This document shows, piece by piece, positions 44,215-53,080 of a stretch of DNA of 64,000 nucleotides (its first letter is position 1; every line of letters begins with the position of its first letter). The notes under the pieces are model-generated. The model did no database searches and had not been told where the DNA came from. It saw only the letters and a program-made list of their open reading frames with translations. Made by a program: the position numbers and the translations under genes. The stretch is from assembly GCF_027214045.1 (NCBI RefSeq), contig NZ_JAPWHE010000010.1:1-64000 (forward strand). Reading direction: 5' to 3'. The DNA comes from Castellaniella denitrificans. Lineage in GTDB: Bacteria; Pseudomonadota; Gammaproteobacteria; Burkholderiales; Burkholderiaceae_B.

Positions 44215-45562
44215 TATCCTGGGCGTCCCTGCCCTTCCCTATCGCGCTTTTCGGCCGGATTTTCGCGGCCTGATCAAGCCGGCCGGCGGTGGCAAAGGGG
44301 ACGCTCCTGACGCACCTGACTACGCTGGCGCAGCCCAAGCAACGGCAGCCGGGAACCTCGCCGCTGCGAAATACGCGACCCAGGCCAACCGTCCGAACCA
44401 GTACACCCCCTGGGGCACTTCCACCTGGACGAACGACCGCGCGTTCAATCAAGCCGGGTATGATGCCGCCCTGGCGTCCTATAACCAGGCCCTGGCGAAC
44501 CAAGCGGCAAAAGCCGGAAACAGCGCAGGGGGTGGCTTGCTGGGAAATTGGCCTGAAGAGACCCCGGTGAACTATGTTGGTGGAGACGGCGGCTCAGGAT
44601 TTAATGGTTCTGCGCCTGTCGCCCCCAATGCAAGCGATTTTTGGTCTGGCGGCGACAACTGGACCCAGACCATCAAGCTTTCCCCGGAAATGCAGGCGCT
44701 GCTGGACCAGCAAAACAAGCTGCAGATGGGCCTGTTTGACGCCCAGAACTCCGCAGCAGGCCGGGTGAACGAAACCATGGGCCAGGGCTTCGACATGTCG
44801 AATCTGCCCTCTGCTGGTCGGGTATACGACCCGAATCTGGCGACGAACAATGCGGCCGATCTGATCATGCAGCGCATGAATCCCGATCTGGACCGGCAGC
44901 AGGAAGCCCTGCGGGCGCAACTGGCTCAGCAAGGCATCACCCAGGGATCCCAGGCGTACAACAACGCTATGGGCCAATTCGGACAGCAGCGAAACGACGC
45001 GCTGACCCAGGCCCAACTGCAGGGCATCGGTCTGGGCATGCAGCAGCAGGGCATGCAGTTCAACCAGTCTCAGCAGGGGCGCCAGCAAGCCCTGCAGGAA
45101 CAAGCGTGGGCTCGATCGCTGCCGCTGAACGAACTGAATGCGCTCCGAACCGGAAACCAGGTCTCCATGCCGCAGTTTCCTGGCTTCGCGCAACAGGCCA
45201 CGACCGGCGGCGCGGACATGCTGGGCGCGGCGAATGCTGGCTATCAGGCGCAACTCGGAGCTTACAACGCAGACCAAGCGGCCAGTGGAAACATGCTCGG
45301 CGGCCTGTTCGGAATCGGCAGCGGTCTGCTGCAAGGCGCCGGCGCAGCGGGCGGATTTGGTGCTCTGTTTTCCGACCGTCGCCTGAAGCGAGACATCAAG
45401 CGAGTTGGCACCGGCGCCCATGGGCTGTCGATCTACTCGTACCGATACGTCTGGGGAGGCCCCGTTCAGATGGGCTACATGGCTGATGAAGTCGAAAAGG
45501 TCGCACCGCACGCCGTGAGCGAGATCGGCGGCTTCAAGACCGTGAATTATGGAGCAATCTGA
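44201..45562 (+). CDS. Virion protein with C-terminal S74-type chaperone domain
   Basis: A 453-aa protein. A Gly/Gln/Asn-rich body (LAQQGITQGSQAYNNAMGQF) resembles injection or internal virion proteins. The last ~60 residues carry an intramolecular-chaperone core: FSDRRLKRDIKRVGTGAHGL, YRYVWGG and GYMADEVEKVAP. S74 domains usually trimerise and self-cleave from fibres; here no fibre stalk is obvious. Confidence 0.7.
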   Translation: MRTLDILGVPALPYRAFRPDFRGLIKPAGGGKGDAPDAPDYAGAAQATAAGNLAAAKYATQANRPNQYTPWGTSTWTNDRAFNQAGYDAALASYNQALANQAAKAGNSAGGGLLGNWPEETPVNYVGGDGGSGFNGSAPVAPNASDFWSGGDNWTQTIKLSPEMQALLDQQNKLQMGLFDAQNSAAGRVNETMGQGFDMSNLPSAGRVYDPNLATNNAADLIMQRMNPDLDRQQEALRAQLAQQGITQGSQAYNNAMGQFGQQRNDALTQAQLQGIGLGMQQQGMQFNQSQQGRQQALQEQAWARSLPLNELNALRTGNQVSMPQFPGFAQQATTGGADMLGAANAGYQAQLGAYNADQAASGNMLGGLFGIGSGLLQGAGAAGGFGALFSDRRLKRDIKRVGTGAHGLSIYSYRYVWGGPVQMGYMADEVEKVAPHAVSEIGGFKTVNYGAI

Positions 45563-46848
45563 TGGCACAGCAAGAATTCACATCCCCCCTTCTTGCGCCA
45601 GATTTGCAGCGCAAGAAGTTCGAACTGGAGCGCGCCGCTCAGATGGGCCGTGCGCTCATGGATCAGGGCTCCGAAATTCCCCAAGGTCAGATGGTCTCGG
45701 GGCATTACGTCGCGCCATCCTGGACACAGTACCTGTCCCAGGGGCTGAAATCCTATCTGGGCGGTAGGACGATGAACTCGATCCCGGACCGGCTGGCCGA
45801 CATCCAGAAATCCCAGCAGGATTACGACAGGTCGCTATTCATGCCTCAGCAAGATCAGGGCAAGATGATCGGTCAGGTGCTGGCCTCCGGCGCAGCAGGC
45901 GGCTCTGTAGGCCCGACGAACCAGAACGCGGCCCAGCTTGGGCAAGCCTTGTCCGGCAAGCCCATCATGCCCCTGCTGTTCCCCAACGATCCTCAGCGTT
46001 CCCTGATGGCATACCAAGCCATGGGGCCGGGAAATTATCTGAAGGCAACAGCCTCTCAACAGGCTCCCACCAGTCTGCAGTCAAACCTGACCGCTGCGGG
46101 CCTGCAGCCCGGAACACCCGAGTTTCAGCGCGCCGTGTTGGAAAACGTCAACCCTGGACAGCGCCCGACATCCCTCATGCAAAACCTTGAAGCGGCAGGC
46201 CTGCAACCCGGCACTCCCGCGTATCGTGATGCGGTGCTGCAAGGCACGCGCGGCACCACCGTCAACGTGGGCGCGGGCGAAAAAGCATGGGATACGGAAT
46301 CGGCCAAGCTGTTCGCCAAGCGCTATGACGACCTCTCGACTCAGGCCCAGAGCGCTCAGCAAATGCTCGGGCTACTGGATCTGGCTCAAGTAGGTTTGGA
46401 TTCCGGTGTTAGGACTGGCAGTTTGGGAAGCGCGGAACAGGCCGTTCGTCAAATGGCTTTGACGATGGGCGTCGGGAATGCCGACAAGATCGCAGGGGGC
46501 GAACTGTTAACTGCAGTGCAGAACCGCATGGCCCTGCTGATGCGCTCCCCAGATTCAGGCATGGGTTTGCCTGGGGCCGTTTCGGATCGCGACTTGAATT
46601 TCTTGAAAGAATCGAACATCGGCCTGGATCGCTCCCCGGAGGGCAATCGCTTAATGGTCGACGCCTTTCGAAAATTGGAGAAACGGAAACTCGACATCGC
46701 CAAGCTCGCAGATGAATACGTACAGAAAAACGGGCGTCTGGATGCTGGCTTCAACCAAATTGCGCGTCAATATGCAGATGAAAATCCGATGTTCCCGCAG
46801 AAGGAACCGGATCGCGCACAACAATTGAACGACATTCTAGGGTTCTGA
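45562..46848 (+). CDS. Internal virion / injection protein (428 aa)
   Basis: A 428-aa protein with two similar segments (LTAAGLQPGTPEFQRAVLEN and LEAAGLQPGTPAYRDAVLQG), an internal duplication, followed by a helical C-terminal half. It lies between the S74 protein and the lysozyme-bearing protein, the injection-protein slot. Function inferred from position. Confidence 0.6.
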   Translation: MAQQEFTSPLLAPDLQRKKFELERAAQMGRALMDQGSEIPQGQMVSGHYVAPSWTQYLSQGLKSYLGGRTMNSIPDRLADIQKSQQDYDRSLFMPQQDQGKMIGQVLASGAAGGSVGPTNQNAAQLGQALSGKPIMPLLFPNDPQRSLMAYQAMGPGNYLKATASQQAPTSLQSNLTAAGLQPGTPEFQRAVLENVNPGQRPTSLMQNLEAAGLQPGTPAYRDAVLQGTRGTTVNVGAGEKAWDTESAKLFAKRYDDLSTQAQSAQQMLGLLDLAQVGLDSGVRTGSLGSAEQAVRQMALTMGVGNADKIAGGELLTAVQNRMALLMRSPDSGMGLPGAVSDRDLNFLKESNIGLDRSPEGNRLMVDAFRKLEKRKLDIAKLADEYVQKNGRLDAGFNQIARQYADENPMFPQKEPDRAQQLNDILGF

Positions 46849-46849
46849 C

Positions 46850-49552
46850 ATGGCTTGGGAAACTCTCGCGCCCATCGTCATCCGGCGGCTCTCATCGGAC
46901 CTGAACTTGACGCCCCAGCAAGCCGCCGGCGTTGTGGGCCAACTCGGCCACGAATCGGCCGGGCTGCAGGCCATCAACGAAGAAAATCCGGCGGTGCCCG
47001 GCAGCCGCGGCGGATTCGGCTGGGCACAATGGACCGGCCCGCGCCGTCAAGCGTTCGAGCAGTGGGCGGCTGAGAACAAGGCAGATGTGAGCGACCCTGA
47101 GGCGAACTACCAGTTCCTGCTGCACGAATTGAAGGACACCCCAGAGGGGCGCGTATTGCCTGCCTTGCGGGCCGCGCCGGATGCTCAGGCTGCCGGCCGG
47201 TTGTTCACGGATCAGTTTCTGCGCCCAGGAGTGCCGGCATACGACAGCCGCGCGTCTTGGACCCAGAAGGCTCTGGATTTCATCATGCCGGCCGCCCAGG
47301 CTGGAACACTGCCCCTGGAACAGAAAATGAGCATGGCGGAGCGCATCCAGAAGGCGCGGGATGCTGGCTTCAATGACGAAGAGATACTGGCTCGTATCCA
47401 GGGCAATGCCGATATGGCCGCGCGCATTCAGAAAGCGCGTGAGGCCGGATTTACAGATGAAGAAATCTACGGACGCATGGGATTGCAAGCAAAGCCACAG
47501 CAGCCCGCACAAGCCACTCAGGAGCAGGACCAGCCGGGGATCGTTGACCGTCTTGGTCGCCAAGTCGGCCTGACGGCGCGCTACGGCCTCGAAGGCTTGG
47601 GCCAGGTGGCGGACATATTCACCGAGCCGCTGCGCCGGATGGTTGTGAACCCGGCGGCGCGCGCGATGGGGCTGCCCGAGGCGACCGAATCCACCGGTCA
47701 GATGGCCGCGCGTGGCGCCGATGCGCTGGGCCTGCCTCAGCCTCAGGGGGCCGTGGAAAACGTCGTTGGCGACACCGCCAGGCTCATGGCTGGCGCTGGG
47801 GGGCTTTCCGGAGGTGCTGGCGCGCTGTCAAAGATCACAAGCGGGGCGACCCAAGCCGGGCTGCTGGGGCTCGCGATGAATCCCGCTCAGCAGGTCGTGT
47901 CTGCTGGGGGCGCAGGGGCCGCCGGGGGCGCAGCGCGCGAAGCTGGGGCGCCCGCTCCCGTGCAAATGATGGCTGGTCTGGCGGGTGGCTTGGCTGCTCC
48001 CATGGCCGCGTCCGCCGGACAGAGGATCGTGCAGGGCGTGGGCAACCGCATCGCCGCCATGCGGCCTTCCCAGGTGCTGGATCGCGTGAAATCCTCTCTC
48101 GCCCAATCCGGCATCGCGTGGGAGACCGTCCCGCCGCGCGTACAGCAGCAACTGATGGCGGAAGCGGCGGCAGCGTTGCGCACGGGCGACCTGAATCCTC
48201 AGGCCTTGGCCAGGCTGGCCGACTTCCAGCAGGTTCAGGGCGCCACACCCACGCGCGGCATGCTGACCCAGGACCCCCACATCGTGACCCGCGAACAGAA
48301 CCTGGCGAAGATGCAGGCCCAACTGGGCGGCGCCGGGCTGCCGGACATCCAGAACCAGAACAATGCGGCCTTGGTGAGGGCGCTCAACGAATTCAACCCG
48401 AACAGCGACCCGGCCGCCGTGGGCGCATCCGCTACGGGGGCGCTTCAGTCCCGGCTGAACACGCAGCGGTCCAACATCAACGCCCTGTACTCTCAGGCCC
48501 GCGACAGCGCCGGACGAAGTTTCCCGCTTGATGGAGCGGCCTTCACCCAGCGCGCGGGCCAACTGCTGGACGATAACCTTGTGGCAGGCGCCCTTCCCGC
48601 CGACGTGCGCAACCACCTGAACCAGATCGCACAGGGTCGGGTTCCTTTCACCGTGGATTATGCAGAGCAACTGAAAACCCGCATGTCGGCTCTGCAGCGC
48701 GGGACCAGCGACGGATCGGCACGTTACGCCCTGGGCCTCGTGCGTCAGGCGCTGGATGACACGCCGATCCTTGGCCTGGGAGAACAGACCGGAGCGGTTG
48801 GCGCGCGCGCCGTGAACCCAGGAATGCTGCCAGCCGAGCCTGGAAACTCCGCGTTGGGCGAACAGGCCGTGGGGGCATTCAACCGAGCCCGAGGCGCCAC
48901 GCGGGCCATGAAGCGCCAGATCGAGAACACCCCGGCCCTGCAAGCCCTGGAGGCTGGGGATCTCGCGCCTGAAAAATTCGTCCAGCAGTACATCGCCAGT
49001 CAGTCCGCCTCGAACGCAGATGTTCGCCGCCTTGGGCGCCTGCTGGCCGAAAATCAGCCTGCGCGCGAATCGGTGCGCTCGGGGATCGCGCAACACCTGA
49101 AGGATCGGGCGCTGTCCGGAAAGCCCGATGACATCGGGGCGGCGAGGTTCAGCGCGGATCAGTACGCTAAGGCATTGAAGGCGCTGGGCGATGGAAAACT
49201 AGGCGCATTCTTCGATCCGGCCGAAATCCGGCAACTGCACGCAATCGGCCGTGTGGGACGCTTGATGGTGAATCAGCCCGTGGGCTCTGCGGTCAACAAC
49301 TCAAACACCGCAGCCGCGGCGATCGGACGCGTCTTGGACATGATGGGCAGCGCCGGCCGTGGATTCAAACTGCTGGGGATCAGCGATCAGATCAAGGCCA
49401 TCGAGGCGGCCTTGGGCCAACGCAAGGCCCTGGGTGTGCGTGGAGCCTTGATTCAGCCGCGCGCGCCGCGACAAGGAGCTGCCATTCCAGCCGCTATCTA
49501 CGGATCAGCTCTTGCGGCTGTTCCACCAAGCCAGGATAACCGCCGCCAGTAG
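46850..49552 (+). CDS. Virion-associated lysozyme / DNA-injection protein (900 aa)
   Basis: A 900-aa protein. Residues ~1-140 match phage tail lysozymes (AAGVVGQLGHESAGLQAINE; GGFGWAQWTGPRRQAF). Two short direct repeats follow (ERIQKARDAGFNDEEILARI and RIQKAREAGFTDEEIYGRM). Then comes a long Ala/Gly-rich segment with hydrophobic stretches and a helical tail. It probably cuts peptidoglycan and lines the DNA ejection channel. Confidence 0.8.
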   Translation: MAWETLAPIVIRRLSSDLNLTPQQAAGVVGQLGHESAGLQAINEENPAVPGSRGGFGWAQWTGPRRQAFEQWAAENKADVSDPEANYQFLLHELKDTPEGRVLPALRAAPDAQAAGRLFTDQFLRPGVPAYDSRASWTQKALDFIMPAAQAGTLPLEQKMSMAERIQKARDAGFNDEEILARIQGNADMAARIQKAREAGFTDEEIYGRMGLQAKPQQPAQATQEQDQPGIVDRLGRQVGLTARYGLEGLGQVADIFTEPLRRMVVNPAARAMGLPEATESTGQMAARGADALGLPQPQGAVENVVGDTARLMAGAGGLSGGAGALSKITSGATQAGLLGLAMNPAQQVVSAGGAGAAGGAAREAGAPAPVQMMAGLAGGLAAPMAASAGQRIVQGVGNRIAAMRPSQVLDRVKSSLAQSGIAWETVPPRVQQQLMAEAAAALRTGDLNPQALARLADFQQVQGATPTRGMLTQDPHIVTREQNLAKMQAQLGGAGLPDIQNQNNAALVRALNEFNPNSDPAAVGASATGALQSRLNTQRSNINALYSQARDSAGRSFPLDGAAFTQRAGQLLDDNLVAGALPADVRNHLNQIAQGRVPFTVDYAEQLKTRMSALQRGTSDGSARYALGLVRQALDDTPILGLGEQTGAVGARAVNPGMLPAEPGNSALGEQAVGAFNRARGATRAMKRQIENTPALQALEAGDLAPEKFVQQYIASQSASNADVRRLGRLLAENQPARESVRSGIAQHLKDRALSGKPDDIGAARFSADQYAKALKALGDGKLGAFFDPAEIRQLHAIGRVGRLMVNQPVGSAVNNSNTAAAAIGRVLDMMGSAGRGFKLLGISDQIKAIEAALGQRKALGVRGALIQPRAPRQGAAIPAAIYGSALAAVPPSQDNRRQ

Positions 49553-49597
49553 CCACCCCAGGAATATAGGGTCAAAGCCCCAGATCGTTTCTTTCAT
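49505..49597 (-). CDS. Antisense 30-aa membrane peptide (uncertain)
   Basis: A minus-strand frame overlapping the 3' end of the lysozyme gene: MKETIWGFDPIFLGWLLAAV, then ILAWWNSRKS. It has a clear single transmembrane profile with a basic end. The ribosome site is weak and overlap with a real gene makes chance possible. Confidence 0.3.
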   Translation of the reverse strand: MKETIWGFDPIFLGWLLAAVILAWWNSRKS

Positions 49598-49612
49598 ATC
49601 GAAATTCTAAGC

Positions 49613-49640
49613 GCCCCGCGATCGAGCGGGGCATTTTTTT
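49613..49640 (+). terminator. Terminator before the tail-fibre gene
   Basis: GCCCCGC (49613-49619) pairs with GCGGGGC (49626-49632), followed by A and seven T. It ends the head/injection transcript; the fibre-lysis genes start 12 bp later. Confidence 0.85.
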
Positions 49641-49652
49641 GGAGTACCCACA

Positions 49653-50810
49653 ATGCCCCGAAACGGAAGTGGCGGTTACACGGTACCGCAGAACAGTTGG
49701 AACCCGGCGGTCAATGGCATGGGTGCGCTGCCCAATGACTGGATGGCGATTCTCAATGACATGGTGGCGGCCATCCAGGCAAGCATTGCCGCAGATGGTC
49801 AAACGCCGATCACTGGAAGCCTGAACTTCGGGGGCTTTCGGCTGCGAAATGCTGGCGCCCCCCAAGGACAGGGCGATGCGCTGCGCTTTGAGCAAATGAT
49901 GAAGGGCGCTGATGTTGCATCTGCCGCCACCATAGCCTTCCCCATCGAGGGATCGCTGTTCGATGTGACCGGCACCACGACCATTACCGGGATTTCCGGG
50001 GCTTTCCCTGGGCGGATGGTGCTTGTGAGGTTCATTGACGCCCTCACGCTCACCAATGGCACGAATCTGATTCTTCCTGGCGGAGCGGATATCACGACAC
50101 AGACCGGAGACTTCGCGGCGTTCGTGTGTCTCGATGGAACAAAGTGGCAGTGCTGGCTATATCCACGGGCGCAAAATGATGCGATCCTGCGGCCCGCTTC
50201 CTCCGATCATTTCGGTCCCACGGAGCCTGCGGAAACATGGTCCGGCATGACCTGGGCGGACAGCGGCACGAACACATTGTGGCGCCGCAATGCTGCCGAC
50301 GACGGATGGGATTACGAGCATCGCATCCTGGATGACGCGACCACGGATCTACAGTGGCTCGGCACCCCCATCGGCGGCTACATCACACCCCACAGTCCGC
50401 CGCCCACGAATGATCTCCGGTATCGGTACATCCTCTGCACTGCGGGTCAGACTGGGGTGGGTGGCTACAACGAAGGCGTTTTGACGGGGGAGACCGTCAC
50501 GGGCAGCAGCCCGAACATCGTCGCCACTGCTGTTGTGAGTCTGGCTGGCAGCCCGATGGACGGACAGACGATCAGACTGGTCAATACGACCCGTGAATTC
50601 TTTCGTCCTGGCGCCACAGAAGGAATCACACAACTCAGCCAGAACGCTGAACACGATCATGCCGGAGCCGTGCGAGGGAGCGCTGACGTTCAAAATTCCG
50701 TAACTCCTAATCGATATTCAGCGAATTCAGCATCAACAACCGGATCAAGCGGCGGCGACGAAGCGCGTCCTCGCAATATCTCGGCCGTGTACTACCGGAG
50801 GATCAAATAA
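49653..50810 (+). CDS. Tail fibre / receptor-binding protein
   Basis: A 385-aa protein. The N-terminus fits a virion attachment region (LPNDWMAILNDMVAAIQASI; GSLNFGGFRLRNAGAPQGQG). The C-terminus ends ARPRNISAVYYRRIK after EHDHAG, a tip seen in collar-type fibres. It probably recognises the host surface. No reverse transcriptase or template repeat was found near it. Confidence 0.8.
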   Translation: MPRNGSGGYTVPQNSWNPAVNGMGALPNDWMAILNDMVAAIQASIAADGQTPITGSLNFGGFRLRNAGAPQGQGDALRFEQMMKGADVASAATIAFPIEGSLFDVTGTTTITGISGAFPGRMVLVRFIDALTLTNGTNLILPGGADITTQTGDFAAFVCLDGTKWQCWLYPRAQNDAILRPASSDHFGPTEPAETWSGMTWADSGTNTLWRRNAADDGWDYEHRILDDATTDLQWLGTPIGGYITPHSPPPTNDLRYRYILCTAGQTGVGGYNEGVLTGETVTGSSPNIVATAVVSLAGSPMDGQTIRLVNTTREFFRPGATEGITQLSQNAEHDHAGAVRGSADVQNSVTPNRYSANSASTTGSSGGDEARPRNISAVYYRRIK

Positions 50811-51247
50811 TGCCATACGCAACCATTGGCGGGGTATCCCGCGCTGATATGTCCGGCGATCCGGCATGGATCGAAATTGACGATGAGCAGTACGACGAGG
50901 CGCTGGCCGGGATGGCCTCCGGGAAACTGGTCAGCATCGAAGATGGGTTTGCTATGGTCGATCCGCCGGCGCCCGAAGATCCGCCCGCGCCGGAACCGGA
51001 ACCGCCCCAGCCACGCACGATCCTGTCCAGCCGCGAATACCTGACGCGCTTCACGAACGCAGAATATGCCGCCGTACGGGCGTCGGAAAGCATCGACATG
51101 CAACGGGCCTATGACAGCCTGATCGCCGCTCAGTTCGTGGATCTGTCGGACCCCGCAGTCGGAATGGGCCTGGACCTGATGATCTCGCTCGGGATCATCG
51201 ATGCGACACGCAAAGCCGAACTGTTGCAACCGGAGCCCGCCGCATGA
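50810..51247 (+). CDS. Tail-fibre-associated / assembly protein (145 aa)
   Basis: A 145-aa acidic protein with a Pro/Glu-rich linker in the middle (PAPEDPPAPEPEPPQPRT). The TAATG overlap with the fibre gene suggests coupling and a fibre chaperone or small subunit role. Not recognised by motif. Confidence 0.6.
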   Translation: MPYATIGGVSRADMSGDPAWIEIDDEQYDEALAGMASGKLVSIEDGFAMVDPPAPEDPPAPEPEPPQPRTILSSREYLTRFTNAEYAAVRASESIDMQRAYDSLIAAQFVDLSDPAVGMGLDLMISLGIIDATRKAELLQPEPAA

Positions 51248-51555
51248 GCCTGGACGCCGTTGACACCGCCGTGGCTGGATACGCCAGCAAAGCCACCGTG
51301 GCCGGTGCAATCGGCGGGGCTGCTGGGTGGTGGTCCGGGGTGGACTGGCTGGGCCTCGTCGGCCTGACTGTCGCCGTGGGCGGTTTCGCCATCAACAGCT
51401 ATTTCAAGCGCCGGCAGGATCGCAGAGACACGGCCCGACGCGCCGACGAACACGCGGAACATGTCGCCCGCATGAAGCGTGACGAACTGGAAAGCCAGCT
51501 GCGAATGCAACTTATGCAGCACCAGATGAACAGCCGTATGGAGGCCGAAGAATGA
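51244..51555 (+). CDS. Holin-like membrane protein
   Basis: A 103-aa protein with an N-terminal hydrophobic pair (AGAIGGAAGWWSGVDWLGLV, GLTVAVGGFAIN) and a charged coiled C-terminus. It resembles HP1-type class II holins. It precedes the endolysin with ATGA overlap. It would form the pore or trigger for lysis. Confidence 0.75.
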   Translation: MSLDAVDTAVAGYASKATVAGAIGGAAGWWSGVDWLGLVGLTVAVGGFAINSYFKRRQDRRDTARRADEHAEHVARMKRDELESQLRMQLMQHQMNSRMEAEE

Positions 51556-52226
51556 AACAATCCCGAGGAATTCGCAACCACAACCCCGGCAACATCCGCC
51601 ACGGCGATCCATGGCAAGGCCTGGCGAAGGATCAGCCCGACAAGGATTTCGCCACGTTCGCGTCGGCGGCTTACGGCATCCGCGCGCTGGCCCGCACGCT
51701 GATCACCTACCAGGATAAGTACGGGCTGCGGACCATCCGGCAGATCATCGGAAGGTGGGCTCCTCCGAAGGAGAACTACACGAACGCCTACGTGCGCGCC
51801 GTGGCCGTCCAGACCGGCCGCGCGGCAAATGACCGGCTGGACATGCAGAGCTACGCGGACCTGCGTCCGCTGGTCGAAGCGATCATCCGGCACGAAAACA
51901 CCAAAGGCCCGCTGAACACGGCGAACACTTGGTACGACGCCGAGACAATCGACAAGGGCCTGGCGCTGGCCGGGGTCGAGCCACCCAAGCGTGCGGCCGG
52001 GCCCGTCCCCGTGACGCGGGAGACCGTGGGCGCCACCGCGACCGCTGGCGTGGGCATCAGCCAGCTTGCCGAAGCCGCGCCGGCCGTCGTGGACGCCATC
52101 ACCCGTCAGCAGGATAGCTTGTCGTCCGGCCAGATCAGCCGCGTGGTGGTGGGGCTGGTGCTGGTGGCCTTGGCCGTGTTCATCGCATGGTCGCAGGTTT
52201 CGAAGCACAAGGCCGGGGTGCTGTGA
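51552..52226 (+). CDS. Endolysin with C-terminal membrane anchor
   Basis: A 224-aa muramidase-type protein: RGIRNHNPGNIRHG at residues 5-18, then ASAAYGIRALARTLITYQDK, as in lytic transglycosylase-like phage lysins. A C-terminal helix (VVVGLVLVALAVFIAWSQV) could anchor it in the inner membrane, which is unusual because most anchors or SAR signals are N-terminal. Confidence 0.8.
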   Translation: MKQSRGIRNHNPGNIRHGDPWQGLAKDQPDKDFATFASAAYGIRALARTLITYQDKYGLRTIRQIIGRWAPPKENYTNAYVRAVAVQTGRAANDRLDMQSYADLRPLVEAIIRHENTKGPLNTANTWYDAETIDKGLALAGVEPPKRAAGPVPVTRETVGATATAGVGISQLAEAAPAVVDAITRQQDSLSSGQISRVVVGLVLVALAVFIAWSQVSKHKAGVL

Positions 52227-52387
52227 TGCGCGCCGCCGCATACCGGGCGTTCGTGCTGCTGGTCCTGCTGGTGTCCCCGTTGCTGTACCCCATCCTGCTG
52301 CTGATCGTGGATCATCGGGTGACTTGGGCCGGCCTGCGGGAAATGTACGGCTACGCGTGGACGCAATTCCGGCGGGGGTATCCGTGA
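52226..52387 (+). CDS. Small membrane protein in lysis module (53 aa)
   Basis: A 53-aa protein with one strong transmembrane helix (AFVLLVLLVSPLLYPILLLI). It overlaps the endolysin stop by one base and the next start by four. It could be a second holin or antiholin. Confidence 0.6.
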   Translation: MRAAAYRAFVLLVLLVSPLLYPILLLIVDHRVTWAGLREMYGYAWTQFRRGYP

Positions 52388-52629
52388 TTGCCGCGCTGTG
52401 GTCGCGCGTGCAGGGCTGGCTGCTCATGCTGGGCGCCGCTCTGCTGGTGCTGGCCGGGGCCTACGCGGCGGGCGGCCGGGCGGCGCGCCGGAGTGCAGAG
52501 TTGGATCAACGGCGGCGCGATGCAGCCGCGAAGGGGAAAGCCAATGCTGTGGCTCAGAAAATCGATGCGCTGGATGATCCTGCTGTCCGTGATCGCGCTG
52601 AACGGTGGGTGCGCCGGCCCGGCCGGTAA
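52384..52629 (+). CDS. Inner-membrane spanin (Rz-like)
   Basis: An 81-aa protein starting GTG 52384: an N-terminal transmembrane helix (WLLMLGAALLVLAGAYAAGG) and a charged periplasmic helix. With the embedded Rz1-like gene it forms a spanin pair that fuses the two membranes at lysis. Confidence 0.7.
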   Translation: MIAALWSRVQGWLLMLGAALLVLAGAYAAGGRAARRSAELDQRRRDAAAKGKANAVAQKIDALDDPAVRDRAERWVRRPGR

Positions 52630-52750
52630 CTACTGCGACATCGCCCGACCAATCTGGTGGCAGGATGTCCAGGAACTGGACGCCACGCCGCCGGGGATCA
52701 CCCGACAAGTGGTGGCGCACAATGAGACCGTCGAGAAGCTGTGTCGGTGA
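52544..52750 (+). CDS. Outer-membrane spanin lipoprotein (Rz1-like), nested
   Basis: A 68-aa frame starting inside the Rz-like gene in a different frame. Basic start MLWLRKSMRWM, hydrophobic ILLSVIALNGGC (lipobox-like, Cys at about 23), then a short polar tail with another Cys. AAGGGGAAAG precedes ATG 52544. Nested Rz/Rz1 organisation supports both calls. Confidence 0.7.
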   Translation: MLWLRKSMRWMILLSVIALNGGCAGPAGNYCDIARPIWWQDVQELDATPPGITRQVVAHNETVEKLCR

Positions 52751-52792
52751 ACGGGCTGCAGGGGTATGTGCGGGCAATATCGCACCGTTGAA

Positions 52793-52815
52793 GTGTGCCC
52801 AAAACGTGCCCAAAA
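52793..52815. promoter_or_regulatory. Candidate integrase arm-type sites, right
   Basis: GTGTGCCCAAAACGTG (52793-52808) matches 16224-16239, and the core GTGCCCAAAA occurs twice in tandem here (52795-52804 and 52806-52815). It lies 113-135 bp inside attR. Confidence 0.5.
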
Positions 52816-52826
52816 TCGGCAGAATA

Positions 52827-52842
52827 CTGTATGCTCATACAG
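52827..52842. promoter_or_regulatory. LexA (SOS) box beside attR
   Basis: CTGTATGCTCATACAG is an exact CTGT-N8-ACAG dyad, the LexA operator form of E. coli and many beta/gammaproteobacteria. No clear gene is adjacent downstream; the nearest start is a 9-codon frame at 52906-52935 with AAAGGA upstream. Confidence 0.6.
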
Positions 52843-52927
52843 CATATTGTCCTGACTGCAATCGCGGCTGGCGCTGCAAGTCATTGAGTTAAAAGGACAA
52901 CTGCCTATGCTGCTTTCTGATGTGCAA

Positions 52928-52979
52928 GACTCATAATCCGTTGGTGCCGAGTTCGACTCTCGGGGGGCCCACCAGAATT
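52928..52979. repeat. attR core (52 bp)
   Basis: A perfect copy of 16109-16160. It carries only the 3' part of the tRNA (anticodon stem to CCA), so it is not a working tRNA. Host sequence resumes at 52980. Confidence 0.97.
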
Positions 52980-53056
52980 CATGCGGTTCTCCAAGCCATC
53001 CCGCCATCGCCATGCTTGTTCGGCGGGGAAAAATTTGACATACCGGTCTTGCCTGC

Positions 53057-53080
53057 GCCCGCCCCAACGCGGGCTTTTTT
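53057..53080 (+). terminator. Native terminator of tRNA-Ile2
   Basis: GCCCGC (53057-53062) pairs with GCGGGC (53069-53074), followed by six T. It lies 78 bp past attR, where it would follow the tRNA directly in the uninfected chromosome. Confidence 0.85.

Noticed and set aside
49653-50810. Possible diversity-generating retroelement at the tail fibre, as in Bordetella phage BPP-1
   Set aside because: No reverse transcriptase, accessory protein or template/variable repeat was seen near the fibre or elsewhere in the prophage.
52928-52971. Second tRNA-Ile gene at attR
   Set aside because: Only the anticodon stem to CCA is present; the acceptor 5' strand and D arm are missing.
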